Assembly (NCBI RefSeq): GCF_000521805.1
Contig: NZ_JAMB01000015.1
Location: forward strand, 1-60,861
DNA from: Marinomonas ushuaiensis DSM 15871
Lineage (GTDB): Bacteria; Pseudomonadota; Gammaproteobacteria; Pseudomonadales; Marinomonadaceae
Length of the DNA stretch: 60,861 nucleotides
Direction: 5' to 3'
The position numbers and the translations under genes were made by a program. The notes under the pieces were generated by a model, which saw only the letters and a program-made list of their open reading frames with translations, had not been told where the DNA came from and did no database searches. The first letter of the stretch is position 1. Each line of letters begins with the position of its first letter. Positions 38,640 through 48,268 of the stretch are shown here, in pieces.

Positions 38640-38667
38640 TTGACGATTGCTATTCCATCCCTATAAT
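38640..38667 (+). promoter_or_regulatory. Promoter of tRNA-Arg
   Basis: TTGACG (38640-38645) and TATAAT (38662-38667) with a 16-bp spacer, followed by a GC-rich discriminator (AGCCC) typical of stable-RNA promoters under stringent control. The tRNA begins 29 bp downstream. Confidence 0.75.
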
Positions 38668-38696
38668 AGCCCACCAAATGAAATGTAATGACATTA

Positions 38697-38773
38697 GTTC
38701 CGTTAGCTCAGTTGGATAGAGCAACCGCCTTCTAAGCGGTAGGTCACTGGTTCGAATCCAGTACGGAGCACCA
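38697..38773 (+). tRNA. tRNA-Arg (anticodon TCT)
   Basis: A 77-nt cloverleaf: acceptor GTTCCGT pairs with ACGGAGC, D-arm 'TAGCTCAGTTGGATAGAGC', anticodon stem ACCGC/GCGGT with loop CTTCTAA (anticodon TCT, codon AGA), T-arm GGTTCGAATCC, and an encoded CCA. It lies upstream of tig. Confidence 0.96.
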
Positions 38774-38892
38774 TTTCAGTCCATTACTTTAATTAAATTT
38801 TTATTAGGTCTTGTTGGCTGCAATTGAATGAATGTCTTGTTAATGACGAGAGATTGCCAACAAATTAAAGCAAGTTCCCGAGAGGAAGTTTT

Positions 38893-40218
38893 ATGCAAGT
38901 TTCTGTAGAGACAACGTCTCCAATCGAGCGCGTTCTAACAATTAGTGTTCCAGCTGCCCGTGTTGACGAAAAAGTAAGTTCTGAAGTAGCGAAAACAGCG
39001 AAAACAATTCGTATCGATGGTTTTCGTAAAGGTAAAGTGCCTGTTAGTGTTGTGAAAAAACGCTATGGTCAAGGTATTCGTATGGATGCTGTTGAGCAGA
39101 TCATGCGTGATGCTTATGTTGAGGCGATTCAAAAAGAATCAATCCAACCTGCTGGAATGCCTTCAATTGAACCAAAGAACTTCGCTGAAGGCGCTGATCT
39201 TGAGTTCGTTGTTAAAGTAGAAGTTTACCCAGAAGTTACTTTAGCTGATAACTCAGCGATCAAAGTTGAGCGTGTTATCTCTGATGTAACAGATGCTGAT
39301 CTTGATGTTATGCTAGAAACTTTGCGTAAGCAAAATGCAGACTGGACTGCTGTTGAGCGTGCATCTGCTGATGGCGACCAAGTAACAATCGATTTTGTTG
39401 GCTATTTAGGCGATGAAGCGTTTGAAGGTGGTGCTGCACAGGATCATAAACTAGTGCTTGGTTCTAACACCATGATTCCTGGTTTTGAATCTGGCATTTT
39501 AGGCGCTAAAGTAGGTGAAGAGCGTACAATCTCTGTGACTTTCCCAGATGATTATCAAGCTGAGAACCTAAAAGGACAAGAAGCTAGCTTTAAGATCACT
39601 GTATCTGAAGTGGCAGAGCAAGTGCTTCCAGAATTGGATGATGCATTTGTTGAGAAATTCGGCCTAGAAGAAGCAACGATTGATGGTTTACGTGCAGAAG
39701 TACGTAAAAACATGGAGCGTGAGCTTAACCAAGCAGTTAAAGCTAAATTGAAAAATGCTTTGTTTGACGGTCTATTATCTATCAATGAAGTAGAAGTTCC
39801 TTCTGGTTTGATTGATCAAGAAGTTGATGCTCTGCGTAAGCAAGCGGCTAGTCAGTTTGGTGGTGAAGGTTTTGATGCTTCTCAGTTACCAGCTGAATTA
39901 TTCCAAGACGAAGCGAAAAAACGCGCTAAACTTGGTTTGTTGATTTCTGAAGTGATCAAGAAAGAAGAATTAAAAGTTGATGATGATCGAGTTCGTGCTT
40001 TCTTAGAAGATATGGCTCAAGCTTATCAAGAACCACAGCAAGTTATCGATTTCTACTTGAAGAACAAAGAGCAACTATCTCAAGTGCAATCTGCTGTACT
40101 TGAAGAGCAAGTTGTTGATAAACTGTTAGAATCTGCTCAAGTTACTGAAGTAACTTTAGGGTATGAAGACGCTATCAAGCCAAATGCCCAAGCTGAAGAG
40201 GCTGGGGAAGAAGCATAA
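38893..40218 (+). CDS. tig: Trigger factor
   Basis: Ribosome-bound chaperone and peptidyl-prolyl isomerase for nascent chains. The 441-residue protein has the ribosome-binding signature 'GFRKGKVPVSVVKKRYG' near residues 43-59, the FKBP-like domain with 'GDQVTIDFVGYLGDEAFEGGAAQDHKLVLGSNTMIPGFESGILG' around residues 161-204, and a helical C-terminal domain. GAGGAAG precedes the ATG. It begins the tig-clpP-clpX-lon-hupB-ppiD chromosomal block. Confidence 0.97.
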   Translation: MQVSVETTSPIERVLTISVPAARVDEKVSSEVAKTAKTIRIDGFRKGKVPVSVVKKRYGQGIRMDAVEQIMRDAYVEAIQKESIQPAGMPSIEPKNFAEGADLEFVVKVEVYPEVTLADNSAIKVERVISDVTDADLDVMLETLRKQNADWTAVERASADGDQVTIDFVGYLGDEAFEGGAAQDHKLVLGSNTMIPGFESGILGAKVGEERTISVTFPDDYQAENLKGQEASFKITVSEVAEQVLPELDDAFVEKFGLEEATIDGLRAEVRKNMERELNQAVKAKLKNALFDGLLSINEVEVPSGLIDQEVDALRKQAASQFGGEGFDASQLPAELFQDEAKKRAKLGLLISEVIKKEELKVDDDRVRAFLEDMAQAYQEPQQVIDFYLKNKEQLSQVQSAVLEEQVVDKLLESAQVTEVTLGYEDAIKPNAQAEEAGEEA

Positions 40219-40245
40219 GACTCGTCTTATCTTTTTAAATAAGGT

Positions 40246-40275
40246 CGACATAGCATATGCTATGTCGGCTTTTTT
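40246..40275 (+). terminator. Terminator after tig
   Basis: CGACATAGC (40246-40254) and GCTATGTCG (40259-40267) form a perfect stem around a 4-nt loop (ATAT), followed by GCTTTTTT. It separates tig from clpP. Confidence 0.75.
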
Positions 40276-40317
40276 GTTTTAAGGCTTTTTTAAAGGCTTT
40301 TTTTGAAGGAACACAGT

Positions 40318-40950
40318 ATGAATTTAACGAACCCAACTACCGGTCCTGTTGCGATTACGAGCAATGGCCTTGTTCCAATGGTTATTGAGCAAACGGCTCG
40401 CGGAGAAAGGTCGTTCGATATTTATTCTCGCTTATTGAAAGAGCGAGTGATTTTCTTAGTTGGTCAAGTTGAAGACCATATGGCTAACTTAGTTGTGGCT
40501 CAGCTGTTGTTTTTAGAGTCAGAAAATCCAGATAAAGACATTCATTTATACATCAACTCTCCTGGTGGCTCTGTCACGGCGGGTATGTCTATTTATGATA
40601 CTATGCAATTTATTAAGCCAGATGTTAGTACTATGTGTATCGGTCAGGCGGCAAGTATGGGTGCTTTGTTATTAACTGCAGGAGCTGCTGGTAAACGTTA
40701 CTGTTTACCAAATTCACGCGTTATGATTCACCAGCCATTAGGCGGATATCAGGGGCAAGCTTCTGATATTGAAATTCATACACGTGAAATTTTAAGTATC
40801 AAGCATAAATTAAATGAAATTATATCTTCTCATACAGGTAAGCCTATTGAGCAAGTTGCCCTAGATACTGATCGTGATAACTTCATGAATCCAGAAACGG
40901 CAAAAGAGTATGGTTTGATTGATGAAATTCTGTTGAAACGAGAAGTTTAA
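40318..40950 (+). CDS. clpP: ATP-dependent Clp protease proteolytic subunit
   Basis: Serine peptidase that forms the two-ring degradation chamber used by ClpX or ClpA. From the ATG at 40318 (GAAGGA 7 nt upstream) it has 210 residues; a TTG at 40303 in frame is less likely. The catalytic triad is Ser113 in '[11 protein letters not shown]', His138 in '[12 protein letters not shown]' and an Asp near 187 in 'DTDRDNFM'. It is followed by clpX after 16 bp. Confidence 0.97.
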   Translation: MNLTNPTTGPVAITSNGLVPMVIEQTARGERSFDIYSRLLKERVIFLVGQVEDHMANLVVAQLLFLESENPDKDIHLYINSPGGSVTAGMSIYDTMQFIKPDVSTMCIGQAASMGALLLTAGAAGKRYCLPNSRVMIHQPLGGYQGQASDIEIHTREILSIKHKLNEIISSHTGKPIEQVALDTDRDNFMNPETAKEYGLIDEILLKREV

Positions 40951-40966
40951 TAAAAGGGTGGAATAA

Positions 40967-42247
40967 ATGTCGGATGATAATATTAACCGTGGCGACCACT
41001 CTGATCGGTTATTGTACTGTTCTTTTTGTGGAAAAAGTCAGGACGAAGTAAAGAAGCTTATTGCAGGTCCTTCAGTTTATATCTGCAATGAGTGCGTGGA
41101 TTTATGTAACAACATTATTATTCAAGAATTGTCACAGCTTGATGCTGATAGTGAAGTCGACGATGAGTTGCCTACACCATCAAAGTTGAGTGCAGCACTT
41201 GATGATTATGTTATTGGTCAAGATAAAGCGAAACGAGTCTTGGCTGTTGCGGTTTATAATCACTACAAGCGACTTCGTCATCAAGGCAAAACAGATACGA
41301 GTATCGAGCTTGGCAAAAGTAATATTTTGCTAATTGGTCCTACAGGTAGTGGTAAAACATTGCTTGCTCAGACGCTTGCTCGTGTTCTTGATGTGCCTTT
41401 TACTATTGCAGATGCTACGACGTTAACAGAAGCCGGTTACGTTGGTGAAGATGTTGAAAACATCATTCAGAAATTACTGCAAAGCTGTGACTACGATGTT
41501 GATAAAGCGCAGCGTGGTATCGTTTATATTGATGAAATAGATAAGATTTCTAGAAAATCTGACAATCCATCTATTACTCGGGATGTATCTGGTGAAGGTG
41601 TGCAGCAAGCACTACTTAAGCTAATTGAAGGTACTGTTGCTTCTGTTCCTCCTCAGGGTGGTCGTAAGCATCCTCAGCAAGAATTTCTGCAGGTTGATAC
41701 ATCTAATATTCTGTTTATTTGTGGTGGTGCGTTCGCTGGTTTAGAGCGTGTTATCAGTGAAAGAACAGAGAAGAGCAGTATCGGTTTCTCTGCAAAAGTG
41801 AAAAGCAAAGACGAAGGTAAGTCCTTCTCTGAAGCAGTTCACCGTGTTGAGACAGAAGATTTGGTTAAATTTGGTCTGATTCCAGAATTTGTTGGTCGTT
41901 TGCCTGTAGTGGCAACGCTTTCAGAGCTTGATGAAGAGGCATTGATGACGATCTTGAGCCAACCTAAAAATGCATTGGTTAAACAGTATCAGCATTTGTT
42001 TGAGCTTGAAGGTGTTGATTTAGAGTTTACACCTGAGTCCTTGCGTGAAGCTGCTAAGTTGGCGCTAGAGCGTAAGACGGGTGCTCGTGGTTTGCGTAGT
42101 ATTTTAGAATCTGCATTATTAGATTGTATGTACGAGCTGCCTACTCGTAATGACGTGTCTAAGGTTGTTATGGATGGTGCTTCTATTCGTGGTGAATCTG
42201 CGCCATTAATGGTGCTAGAAAAAGAAGACGTAGCGGAAAAAGCTTAA
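40967..42247 (+). CDS. clpX: ATP-dependent Clp protease ATP-binding subunit ClpX
   Basis: AAA+ unfoldase that feeds ClpP. The 426-residue protein has an N-terminal zinc-binding domain with two Cys pairs ('[10 protein letters not shown]' and '[10 protein letters not shown]', residues 17-47), Walker A '[17 protein letters not shown]' near residues 123-139, Walker B '[10 protein letters not shown]' near residue 185, and the pore and ClpP-binding loops ('GYVGED', 'IGFSA'). GGTGGA precedes the ATG. A hairpin terminator follows. Confidence 0.97.
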   Translation: MSDDNINRGDHSDRLLYCSFCGKSQDEVKKLIAGPSVYICNECVDLCNNIIIQELSQLDADSEVDDELPTPSKLSAALDDYVIGQDKAKRVLAVAVYNHYKRLRHQGKTDTSIELGKSNILLIGPTGSGKTLLAQTLARVLDVPFTIADATTLTEAGYVGEDVENIIQKLLQSCDYDVDKAQRGIVYIDEIDKISRKSDNPSITRDVSGEGVQQALLKLIEGTVASVPPQGGRKHPQQEFLQVDTSNILFICGGAFAGLERVISERTEKSSIGFSAKVKSKDEGKSFSEAVHRVETEDLVKFGLIPEFVGRLPVVATLSELDEEALMTILSQPKNALVKQYQHLFELEGVDLEFTPESLREAAKLALERKTGARGLRSILESALLDCMYELPTRNDVSKVVMDGASIRGESAPLMVLEKEDVAEKA

Positions 42248-42275
42248 TTCTTTATGAATTTTTTCTGAGCTATAT

Positions 42276-42317
42276 AAAGCCGAATTTAAGTTTTATTACT
42301 TTTATTCGGCTTTTTTA
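42276..42317 (+). terminator. Terminator between clpX and lon
   Basis: AAAGCCGAAT (42276-42285) pairs with ATTCGGCTTT (42304-42313), followed by TTTATT. The loop is 18 nt. Confidence 0.65.
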
Positions 42318-42369
42318 TTGAATTTTATAGCTATAGTTCCGTGTAAACTAAAATCAAATGCGTATTGCG

Positions 42370-42397
42370 CTTGTAATTTTGAGCTTCGCCCCTATCT
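42370..42397 (+). promoter_or_regulatory. Candidate heat-shock (sigma-32) promoter of lon
   Basis: CTTGTAA (42370-42376) and CCCCTATCT (42389-42397), separated by 12 nt, resemble the sigma-32 consensus CTTGAAA and CCCCATNT. lon is a known heat-shock gene in relatives. The start would lie near 42403, about 57 nt before the ATG. Confidence 0.5.
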
Positions 42398-42459
42398 CTT
42401 TTCTATTGAATATTGAAATTTAAAGTGCGTTTTTTACTGCGCCCAGATTGGAAAAAAAT

Positions 42460-44853
42460 ATGTCAGATTCTTTGCTCCTTCCAATGCTGCCACTTCGAGA
42501 TGTGGTTGTGTATCCCCATATGGTGTTGCCGTTATTCGTTGGTCGCGCTAAATCCATTGCCGCATTAGAGTCTGCAATGGAAGGTGATAAATATGTTTTT
42601 CTTGTTGCTCAGCAAGACGCATCTAAAGATGATCCTAGCTTAGATGATCTTTACTCTATTGGTACAACAGCAAAAGTGATGCAATTACTACGTCTACCTG
42701 ATGGCACTGTAAAGGTTTTGGTTGAAGGTGGTAAGCGCGCCCGATTGAATCGTATGGAAGACGCTGAAGGTTTTGTTTATGGAGAGGTTGTTGAACTGGA
42801 CCTTCAAAGCGAAGACCAAACAGAGCATGGTGCTATTCGTAGTGCTTTGCTAAAACAATTGGATGAATACGTCGCTGGTAGCAAACGTATTCCTGCAGAG
42901 GTGGTAGCGTCGCTAAAATCTATAGATGATTTATCTAAGCTTATTGACAATATTACTGGCCACATGAGCTTGAAGTTAGAAGACAAGCAAAAAGTCTTAG
43001 AGATAGACTCATTAACAGGCCGAGGAGAGTATTTAATTGGCTTGATGGATGGTGAATTAGATATTGCCCATCTTGAAAAAAGTATTCGTAGTCGCGTTAA
43101 GAAACAAATGGAAAAGAGCCAGCGTGAGTACTATTTGAATGAACAAATGAAAGCCATTCAAAAAGAACTTGGCGATATGGAAGATGGTGGTAACGAGCTA
43201 GATTTACTTCAAGAAAAAATTGCTGAGGCCGGTATGTCGGAAGAAGCAAAAGAGAAAGCTGATGCAGAGTTGAAAAAATTACGAATGATGTCGCCTATGT
43301 CTGCAGAAGCAACGGTAGTTCGTGGTTATATTGATTGGTTGATTTGTCTACCTTGGAAAAAACGCAGTAAAGTTCGTAATGATTTGGCGTATGCAGAAAA
43401 GGTTTTGAATCAAGATCATTACGGTTTACAGGATGTTAAAGAGCGAATCTTAGAGTTTCTTGCTGTTCAGCAGCGAGTGAAGAAAGTGAAAGGTCCAGTT
43501 TTGTGTTTGGTTGGTCCTCCTGGTGTTGGTAAAACTTCTCTTGGTCAATCGATAGCAAAAGCGGTGAATCGCCAGTATGTGCGTATGGCTTTAGGTGGTG
43601 TGCGTGATGAGGCTGAAATTCGAGGTCACCGTCGTACTTATATAGGATCTATGCCGGGTAAATTGCTACAGAAGTTAGCCAAAGTAAAAGTTAAGAACCC
43701 GCTGTTTTTATTAGATGAAATCGACAAGATGGGGATGGATCAGCGCGGTGATCCTGCTTCAGCTTTATTGGAAGTTCTTGATCCTGAGCAAAACCATACC
43801 TTTAACGATCATTATCTTGAGGTGGATTATGATTTATCGGATGTGATGTTTATCTGTACTTCAAACAGTATGAATATTCCTGGTCCATTGCTTGATCGTA
43901 TGGAAGTTATTCGAATTCCTGGTTACACGGAAGACGAAAAATTGAATATCGCTAAGCGTTATTTATTGCCTAAACAAATCAAATTGGCAGGTCTAAAAGA
44001 ACTTGAGATACAGGTTTCTGATGACGCGCTCATGGATGTCATTCGCTACTACACAAGGGAAGCTGGTGTTCGTGGTTTAGAGCGAGAATTGAGTAAAATT
44101 TGTCGTCGAGTTGTTAAAAAGCAGGCGCTAAGTAAAGGAAAAACAGCAAAAGCGGTTGAGGTTACTGGTGCTAATTTGGAAGATTTTTCCGGTGTTCACA
44201 AATTTAGTTACGGAAAAGCAGAAGAAAAAAATCAAATTGGGCAGGTTACTGGTTTGGCTTGGACCTCTGTTGGTGGTGAATTGTTGACCATTGAAGCCGC
44301 TGGCGTTGTCGGTAAAGGTCGACATGTCAAGACAGGTTCTCTTGGTGATGTGATGCAAGAGTCTATTCAAGCTGCCTTAACCGTTGTCAGAAGTCGAGCA
44401 GTTGGACTAGGAATTGATGAAGATTTTCATGAAAAAACCGACCTTCATTTACATGTGCCTGAAGGTGCGACGCCAAAAGATGGGCCGAGTGCTGGTGTGG
44501 CTATGTGTGTTGCTATCGTATCGGTTCTAACTAAAATCCCTGTAAAGGCCTCTGTGGCAATGACTGGGGAGATTACGCTGCGCGGAGAGGTGCTACCTAT
44601 AGGTGGTCTCAAAGAGAAGCTTCTGGCTGCTCACAGGGGTGGAATAAAAACAGTTATTATTCCACAAGAAAATGCTCGTGATTTGAAAGAGATTCCTGAT
44701 AATATCAAGGCAGACATTGACGTCGTTCCTGTAAAATGGATTGATGAAGTGCTTGATATCGCTTTAGAATATATTCCTTCACCAAAAAAGGTAGAAACCT
44801 TACCTTCAAGTGAAAAAACAGTTGATGAACAAGAGACTGTAAGTCATCATTAA
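42460..44853 (+). CDS. lon: ATP-dependent protease Lon
   Basis: AAA+ serine protease that degrades misfolded and regulatory proteins in the cytosol. From the ATG at 42460 it has 797 residues. It has the N-terminal substrate domain ('LPMLPLRDVVVYPHMVLPLFVGR'), Walker A 'VGPPGVGKTSLGQSIAKA', Walker B 'NPLFLLDEIDKM', and the proteolytic Ser677 in 'KDGPSAGVAM' with Lys720 in 'LKEKLLAAHRGG'. The in-frame TTG at 42448 is not needed; the family begins close to this ATG. Its own heat-shock-type promoter lies upstream. Confidence 0.97.
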   Translation: MSDSLLLPMLPLRDVVVYPHMVLPLFVGRAKSIAALESAMEGDKYVFLVAQQDASKDDPSLDDLYSIGTTAKVMQLLRLPDGTVKVLVEGGKRARLNRMEDAEGFVYGEVVELDLQSEDQTEHGAIRSALLKQLDEYVAGSKRIPAEVVASLKSIDDLSKLIDNITGHMSLKLEDKQKVLEIDSLTGRGEYLIGLMDGELDIAHLEKSIRSRVKKQMEKSQREYYLNEQMKAIQKELGDMEDGGNELDLLQEKIAEAGMSEEAKEKADAELKKLRMMSPMSAEATVVRGYIDWLICLPWKKRSKVRNDLAYAEKVLNQDHYGLQDVKERILEFLAVQQRVKKVKGPVLCLVGPPGVGKTSLGQSIAKAVNRQYVRMALGGVRDEAEIRGHRRTYIGSMPGKLLQKLAKVKVKNPLFLLDEIDKMGMDQRGDPASALLEVLDPEQNHTFNDHYLEVDYDLSDVMFICTSNSMNIPGPLLDRMEVIRIPGYTEDEKLNIAKRYLLPKQIKLAGLKELEIQVSDDALMDVIRYYTREAGVRGLERELSKICRRVVKKQALSKGKTAKAVEVTGANLEDFSGVHKFSYGKAEEKNQIGQVTGLAWTSVGGELLTIEAAGVVGKGRHVKTGSLGDVMQESIQAALTVVRSRAVGLGIDEDFHEKTDLHLHVPEGATPKDGPSAGVAMCVAIVSVLTKIPVKASVAMTGEITLRGEVLPIGGLKEKLLAAHRGGIKTVIIPQENARDLKEIPDNIKADIDVVPVKWIDEVLDIALEYIPSPKKVETLPSSEKTVDEQETVSHH

Positions 44854-44867
44854 AGGCATATCCTGTG

Positions 44868-44897
44868 TTGACAGGGACTAGGTTGGGCTTGTATAAC
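44868..44897 (+). promoter_or_regulatory. Promoter of hupB
   Basis: TTGACA at 44868-44873 matches the -35 consensus exactly, and TATAAC at 44892-44897 matches five of six -10 positions, with an 18-bp spacer. The leader to the GTG start is about 75 nt. Confidence 0.75.
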
Positions 44898-44977
44898 TTC
44901 TGGCTCGGTCATGTCGGTAGGTATTTTACTGATCCGAAAAATTTTATGGAAACACGAATTTACTGAAGGGGTACAAC

Positions 44978-45250
44978 GTGAACAAATCTGAATTAATTGA
45001 TGCTATCGCAGCGTCTGCTGATCTATCTAAAGCTTCTGCAAGCAACGCTCTTGATGCTACTTTAAAAACAATTGAAGCTGCGTTGGCAAAAGGTGACCAG
45101 GTTACACTAGTTGGTTTTGGTACTTTTGCAGTTAAAGAACGTGCGGCACGTACTGGCCGTAATCCTCAAACTGGTGAGGAAATCCAAATTAAAGCAGCGA
45201 AAGTTCCTGGCTTCAAAGCCGGTAAAGGTCTAAAAGACGCTGTAAACTAA
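44978..45250 (+). CDS. hupB: DNA-binding protein HU-beta
   Basis: A 90-residue nucleoid protein with the HU pattern '[21 protein letters not shown]' and the DNA-contact arm '[44 protein letters not shown]'. It starts with GTG at 44978, supported by GAAGGGG upstream and by the family N-terminus. It sits between lon and ppiD, as in pseudomonads, with a tRNA-Asp gene 7 bp after its stop. Confidence 0.97.
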   Translation: MNKSELIDAIAASADLSKASASNALDATLKTIEAALAKGDQVTLVGFGTFAVKERAARTGRNPQTGEEIQIKAAKVPGFKAGKGLKDAVN

Positions 45251-45257
45251 TGTTTTT

Positions 45258-45334
45258 GGAGCAGTAGTTCAGTTGGTTAGAATACCTGCCTGTCACGCAG
45301 GGGGTCGCGGGTTCGAGTCCCGTCTGTTCCGCCA
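45258..45334 (+). tRNA. tRNA-Asp (anticodon GTC)
   Basis: A 77-nt cloverleaf: acceptor GGAGCAG pairs with CTGTTCC, anticodon loop CTGTCAC (anticodon GTC), T-arm GGGTTCGAGTCCC, encoded CCA. It begins 7 bp after the hupB stop and so is probably transcribed from the hupB promoter and processed out. Confidence 0.96.
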
Positions 45335-45342
45335 TTAGACAC

Positions 45343-45377
45343 AAAAGGTGTATTCCAAGCGGAATGCACCTTTTTTA
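45343..45377 (+). terminator. Terminator after tRNA-Asp
   Basis: AAAAGGTGTATTCC (45343-45356) pairs, with one mismatch, with GGAATGCACCTTTT (45361-45374) around loop AAGC, and a T tract follows. It ends the hupB-tRNA transcript before ppiD. Confidence 0.8.
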
Positions 45378-45410
45378 TTGGACATTAAATTCATTCATTC
45401 GGAGGCAGTA

Positions 45411-47237
45411 ATGCTCCAAGATATCAGAGATAAGTCACAAGGCATTGTGGTAAAGATCATAGTTGGTTTTATCGTTGTGACTTTTGCTCTATTCGGTGTA
45501 GATGCTTTAGTTAACAGCTTTACTTCATCAGATACTGTTGCTGAAGTTGATGGCGTTGAAATTACGCGTACTCAAGTTTTGCAAGGCGCTGAAACGCAAC
45601 GTCGTCAGTTAATTTCATTAATGGGTGGGCAAATTAATCCGGCATTATTGGAAGATAATTTATTGCAACGCCGAGCTTTAGATGAATTGATTCAGCGTGC
45701 TGTTTTGGCGAATCAAGCTATAGAGTTAGGTCTAGGTGTTTCTGATGCTCAAGTTGATGCTTATTTATTACAGGCAGAGCAATTTCAAACTAACGGTCAA
45801 TTTGACCAAAATAAATACCTTAATTTTGTCCGCTCTCTAAGTCTTACTCCGCTTTCTTTTAAAGAGCGTATTAAGCAAGATGTTTTAATTCAACAGCCTC
45901 GTAACGCGATTGCCGGCTCTGAATTTGTATTGCCTTATCAGGTAAACAATGTGTCTGAACTTCAGTCGCAAGAGAGATCTTACGACTATGTTTCTTTTTC
46001 TTTGGCTGATGAATCTGAAAGCACAAGCGTGTCTGATGATGAACTAAAGGCTTACTATGAAGCCAATAAAGAGAATTTCAAAACGCCTGAGCAAGTGAAG
46101 TTAAATTACGTTGTTGTTTCTAGTTCTGATTTTTATAACGATGTAAATGTGACTGATGCAGAATTACAAGATGCTTATATCGCTTCTACTTCTGCATTAG
46201 GGCAAGAAGAAAGATCGGCTGCTCATATTCAGATTGATACATCTGATAAAAGCGATGAGGATGCTCAGAACGTCATTGAAGAAATTCAAGCTAAATTGAA
46301 TGCTGGTGAAAGCTTCTCTGATTTAGCGGCACAATACTCTGATGATATTGGTTCAAAAAATGATGGAGGTAATCTGGGTTACCTTACTAAAGGTACGATT
46401 GACGAAGATTTTGACGACACTTTATTTTCAATGAAAGTGGGTGATGTTAAATCGGTTAAGAGTCAATTTGGCTATCATTTGATTAAACTGAATGAAATTG
46501 TGAAATCGGATGCGCCAAGCTTTGCATCTAAAGAAGCAGAGTTAAGACAGCAATTGCTTGAAGTAAAAGCAAGAGATGCCTTATTAACGGCTCATGAAGA
46601 CATTACAGACCTTGCTTACGCAAGTGATACATTGAACGCTATTGCTAAAGAATATGGCGTAGATGTACTTCAAAGTGCTTATTTTGGTCGTGATGGTGGT
46701 ACTGATGACATTACTGGTAATGCGGTTGTGATTGCTGCTGCGTTTGATGTTTCTGTCTTGGAAGATAATCAAAATAGTAATTTAATTGAGTTAAGTGATG
46801 ATCAAGTTGCTGTTGTTCATTTAAATGATCATAAGCCAGAGTCTTTCCAGACATACGATGAAACGAAAGAACAAGTTACGTCGATCGTTGTGCAGAATAA
46901 AGCCTTAGAGTCACTTAAAGCTAAAGCTGAAATCGCAAAAGATTCTCAGAGTATAGTTTGGTCTTCTGTAGAAAGTGCTAAGCGCGGTCAAGATGAATTA
47001 ACGTCTTTGGCTTTCTCATTGGCTCACCCTCAAGAAGGCGTGCCAGTCGTTGAGGTGAAAGGGCTTTCTAACGGTGACTTGGCTTTGATTCGATTAAATA
47101 AGGTAAGCACTGGTTCAGAAGAGGTTCCTGAAGATCAACAACTTGCCTACGAGCAATACTTGAATCAAATTCAAGCGACGTTGAGTACAGAAGGGCAGCA
47201 AAACTTTTTAACCGGTAAGGCAGATATTGAGCGATAA
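45411..47237 (+). CDS. ppiD: Periplasmic chaperone PpiD (peptidyl-prolyl isomerase family)
   Basis: A 608-residue protein anchored by one N-terminal helix ('IVVKIIVGFIVVTFALFGVDAL', residues 11-32) with a SurA-like chaperone region and one parvulin domain ('RSAAHIQI' through 'SQFGYHLIKLNEI', near residues 265-360). It helps proteins leaving the Sec translocon. I use the ATG at 45411 because GGAGG lies 5 nt upstream and the protein then begins 'MLQDIRDKSQG', the pseudomonad-type start; the open frame to 45348 runs into the tRNA terminator. Confidence 0.95.
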   Translation: MLQDIRDKSQGIVVKIIVGFIVVTFALFGVDALVNSFTSSDTVAEVDGVEITRTQVLQGAETQRRQLISLMGGQINPALLEDNLLQRRALDELIQRAVLANQAIELGLGVSDAQVDAYLLQAEQFQTNGQFDQNKYLNFVRSLSLTPLSFKERIKQDVLIQQPRNAIAGSEFVLPYQVNNVSELQSQERSYDYVSFSLADESESTSVSDDELKAYYEANKENFKTPEQVKLNYVVVSSSDFYNDVNVTDAELQDAYIASTSALGQEERSAAHIQIDTSDKSDEDAQNVIEEIQAKLNAGESFSDLAAQYSDDIGSKNDGGNLGYLTKGTIDEDFDDTLFSMKVGDVKSVKSQFGYHLIKLNEIVKSDAPSFASKEAELRQQLLEVKARDALLTAHEDITDLAYASDTLNAIAKEYGVDVLQSAYFGRDGGTDDITGNAVVIAAAFDVSVLEDNQNSNLIELSDDQVAVVHLNDHKPESFQTYDETKEQVTSIVVQNKALESLKAKAEIAKDSQSIVWSSVESAKRGQDELTSLAFSLAHPQEGVPVVEVKGLSNGDLALIRLNKVSTGSEEVPEDQQLAYEQYLNQIQATLSTEGQQNFLTGKADIER

Positions 47238-47255
47238 GCTAGATATTTGTTTTAT

Positions 47256-47288
47256 AAAAAAAGCCACTCGTTGAGTGGCTTTTTTTTG
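47256..47288. terminator. Bidirectional terminator between ppiD and the Dyp peroxidase gene
   Basis: AAAAAGCCACTC (47258-47269) pairs with GAGTGGCTTTTT (47273-47284) around a 3-nt loop, with A residues before and T residues after. The neighbouring genes converge on it. Confidence 0.85.
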
Positions 47289-47319
47289 CTTTAAAGTTTG
47301 GTAAAGAAGCGTTTTTCAA

Positions 47320-48243
47320 TCACTTGCTTGATAGGCTTTTTAGCCACTCGATAGCGGGGACGAAAAACGCTTGTCCTGTTTTAGCACTTGTGTATTTCAT
47401 TAAATGATCTGTGTTGCCGTGCTCATCACCTTTTACCATGCTTTCTAGCATGAGATTGAAAATCGTAGGTGTTTTACTGTAACTGGCAAACATTAAGCCT
47501 TTTTCAGTTAAAGAAGCATAAGGGATGCTCTGACGAAGAATTTCCATAGAGCGTCCGTTTTCATCTTTTAAGGAAGTTCGTTTCGTGTGTGCATGTACAG
47601 ACTTTTCTGAAGAGGCGTATTCTTCGTTGTCTTCTTTAGTGCGGCCGTAAGTGTCTTCTTGGGTTTTCAGGTCTTGCTTTTCCCATTTACTTAAGTCGTG
47701 AACAAAGCGCATCAGATTGAAATAAGAGCCGTCTTTAAAGTTTGGATCTTCTTCTCCTACAAGAGCAACGCTTTTACGATTTTCACCTTCTGGATTTTCT
47801 GTGCCATCAACAAACCCAGTTAAATCTCTGTTATCAAGATATTTGAAGCAATTCACTTCTTCTACAAGAGATATGCTATCAGAAAATGCTGAATAAAGAG
47901 CATTTCCTAATTCGTATGTCGCATCGCGGCGAGAAGATCGGATGTGCAAGACAAGGTCTACATCTGTTGGTTCTATTTCTACTTCTTTGCCTTTAATGTG
48001 TGGAAAAGGAGAAAGGTGGATTGGGCGCTTTTCATCAAGTTTATCCCACGCTTGGCTGCTGATGCCGATTGTCGCATGTAAGCTTGCATCAGGGAATTGG
48101 CTTTGAATATCCGAAATCAGCTTAGGTGTCGCCGCTAATGTGTCTTTTATTTTATTGATCTTCGACGAATTAATATTTAGCGTAATAAAAAGAGCATCAC
48201 TTGATGCTTCTGGAATAATGCCCGACTGAAATGATGTCATCAT
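47320..48243 (-). CDS. Dyp-type heme peroxidase
   Basis: A 307-residue dye-decolorising peroxidase, YfeX-like by length and sequence. The family motif GxxDG is present as 'GFVDGTENP' (residues 143-151, catalytic Asp146) and the proximal heme-ligand region is 'SVHAHTKRTSL' (His219 predicted). There is no signal peptide, so it should be cytosolic unless carried in an encapsulin shell; no encapsulin gene is in the window. AAAAGGAT precedes the ATG. It starts only 25 bp after batD ends, so it is probably the last gene of the Bat operon. Confidence 0.92.
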   Translation of the reverse strand: MMTSFQSGIIPEASSDALFITLNINSSKINKIKDTLAATPKLISDIQSQFPDASLHATIGISSQAWDKLDEKRPIHLSPFPHIKGKEVEIEPTDVDLVLHIRSSRRDATYELGNALYSAFSDSISLVEEVNCFKYLDNRDLTGFVDGTENPEGENRKSVALVGEEDPNFKDGSYFNLMRFVHDLSKWEKQDLKTQEDTYGRTKEDNEEYASSEKSVHAHTKRTSLKDENGRSMEILRQSIPYASLTEKGLMFASYSKTPTIFNLMLESMVKGDEHGNTDHLMKYTSAKTGQAFFVPAIEWLKSLSSK

Positions 48244-48268
48244 GAAGATCCTTTTATTAATCTCTATT

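Larger units (their letters stand above)
38359..38696 (+). other. 338-bp intergenic region holding a candidate small RNA and a tRNA promoter
   Basis: No credible protein gene lies here. It contains a promoter-like pair at 38492-38520, a hairpin terminator at 38606-38628, and a second promoter at 38640-38667 for tRNA-Arg. The first 130 bp are AT-rich and probably include the upstream control region of the leftward YihY gene. Confidence 0.6.
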
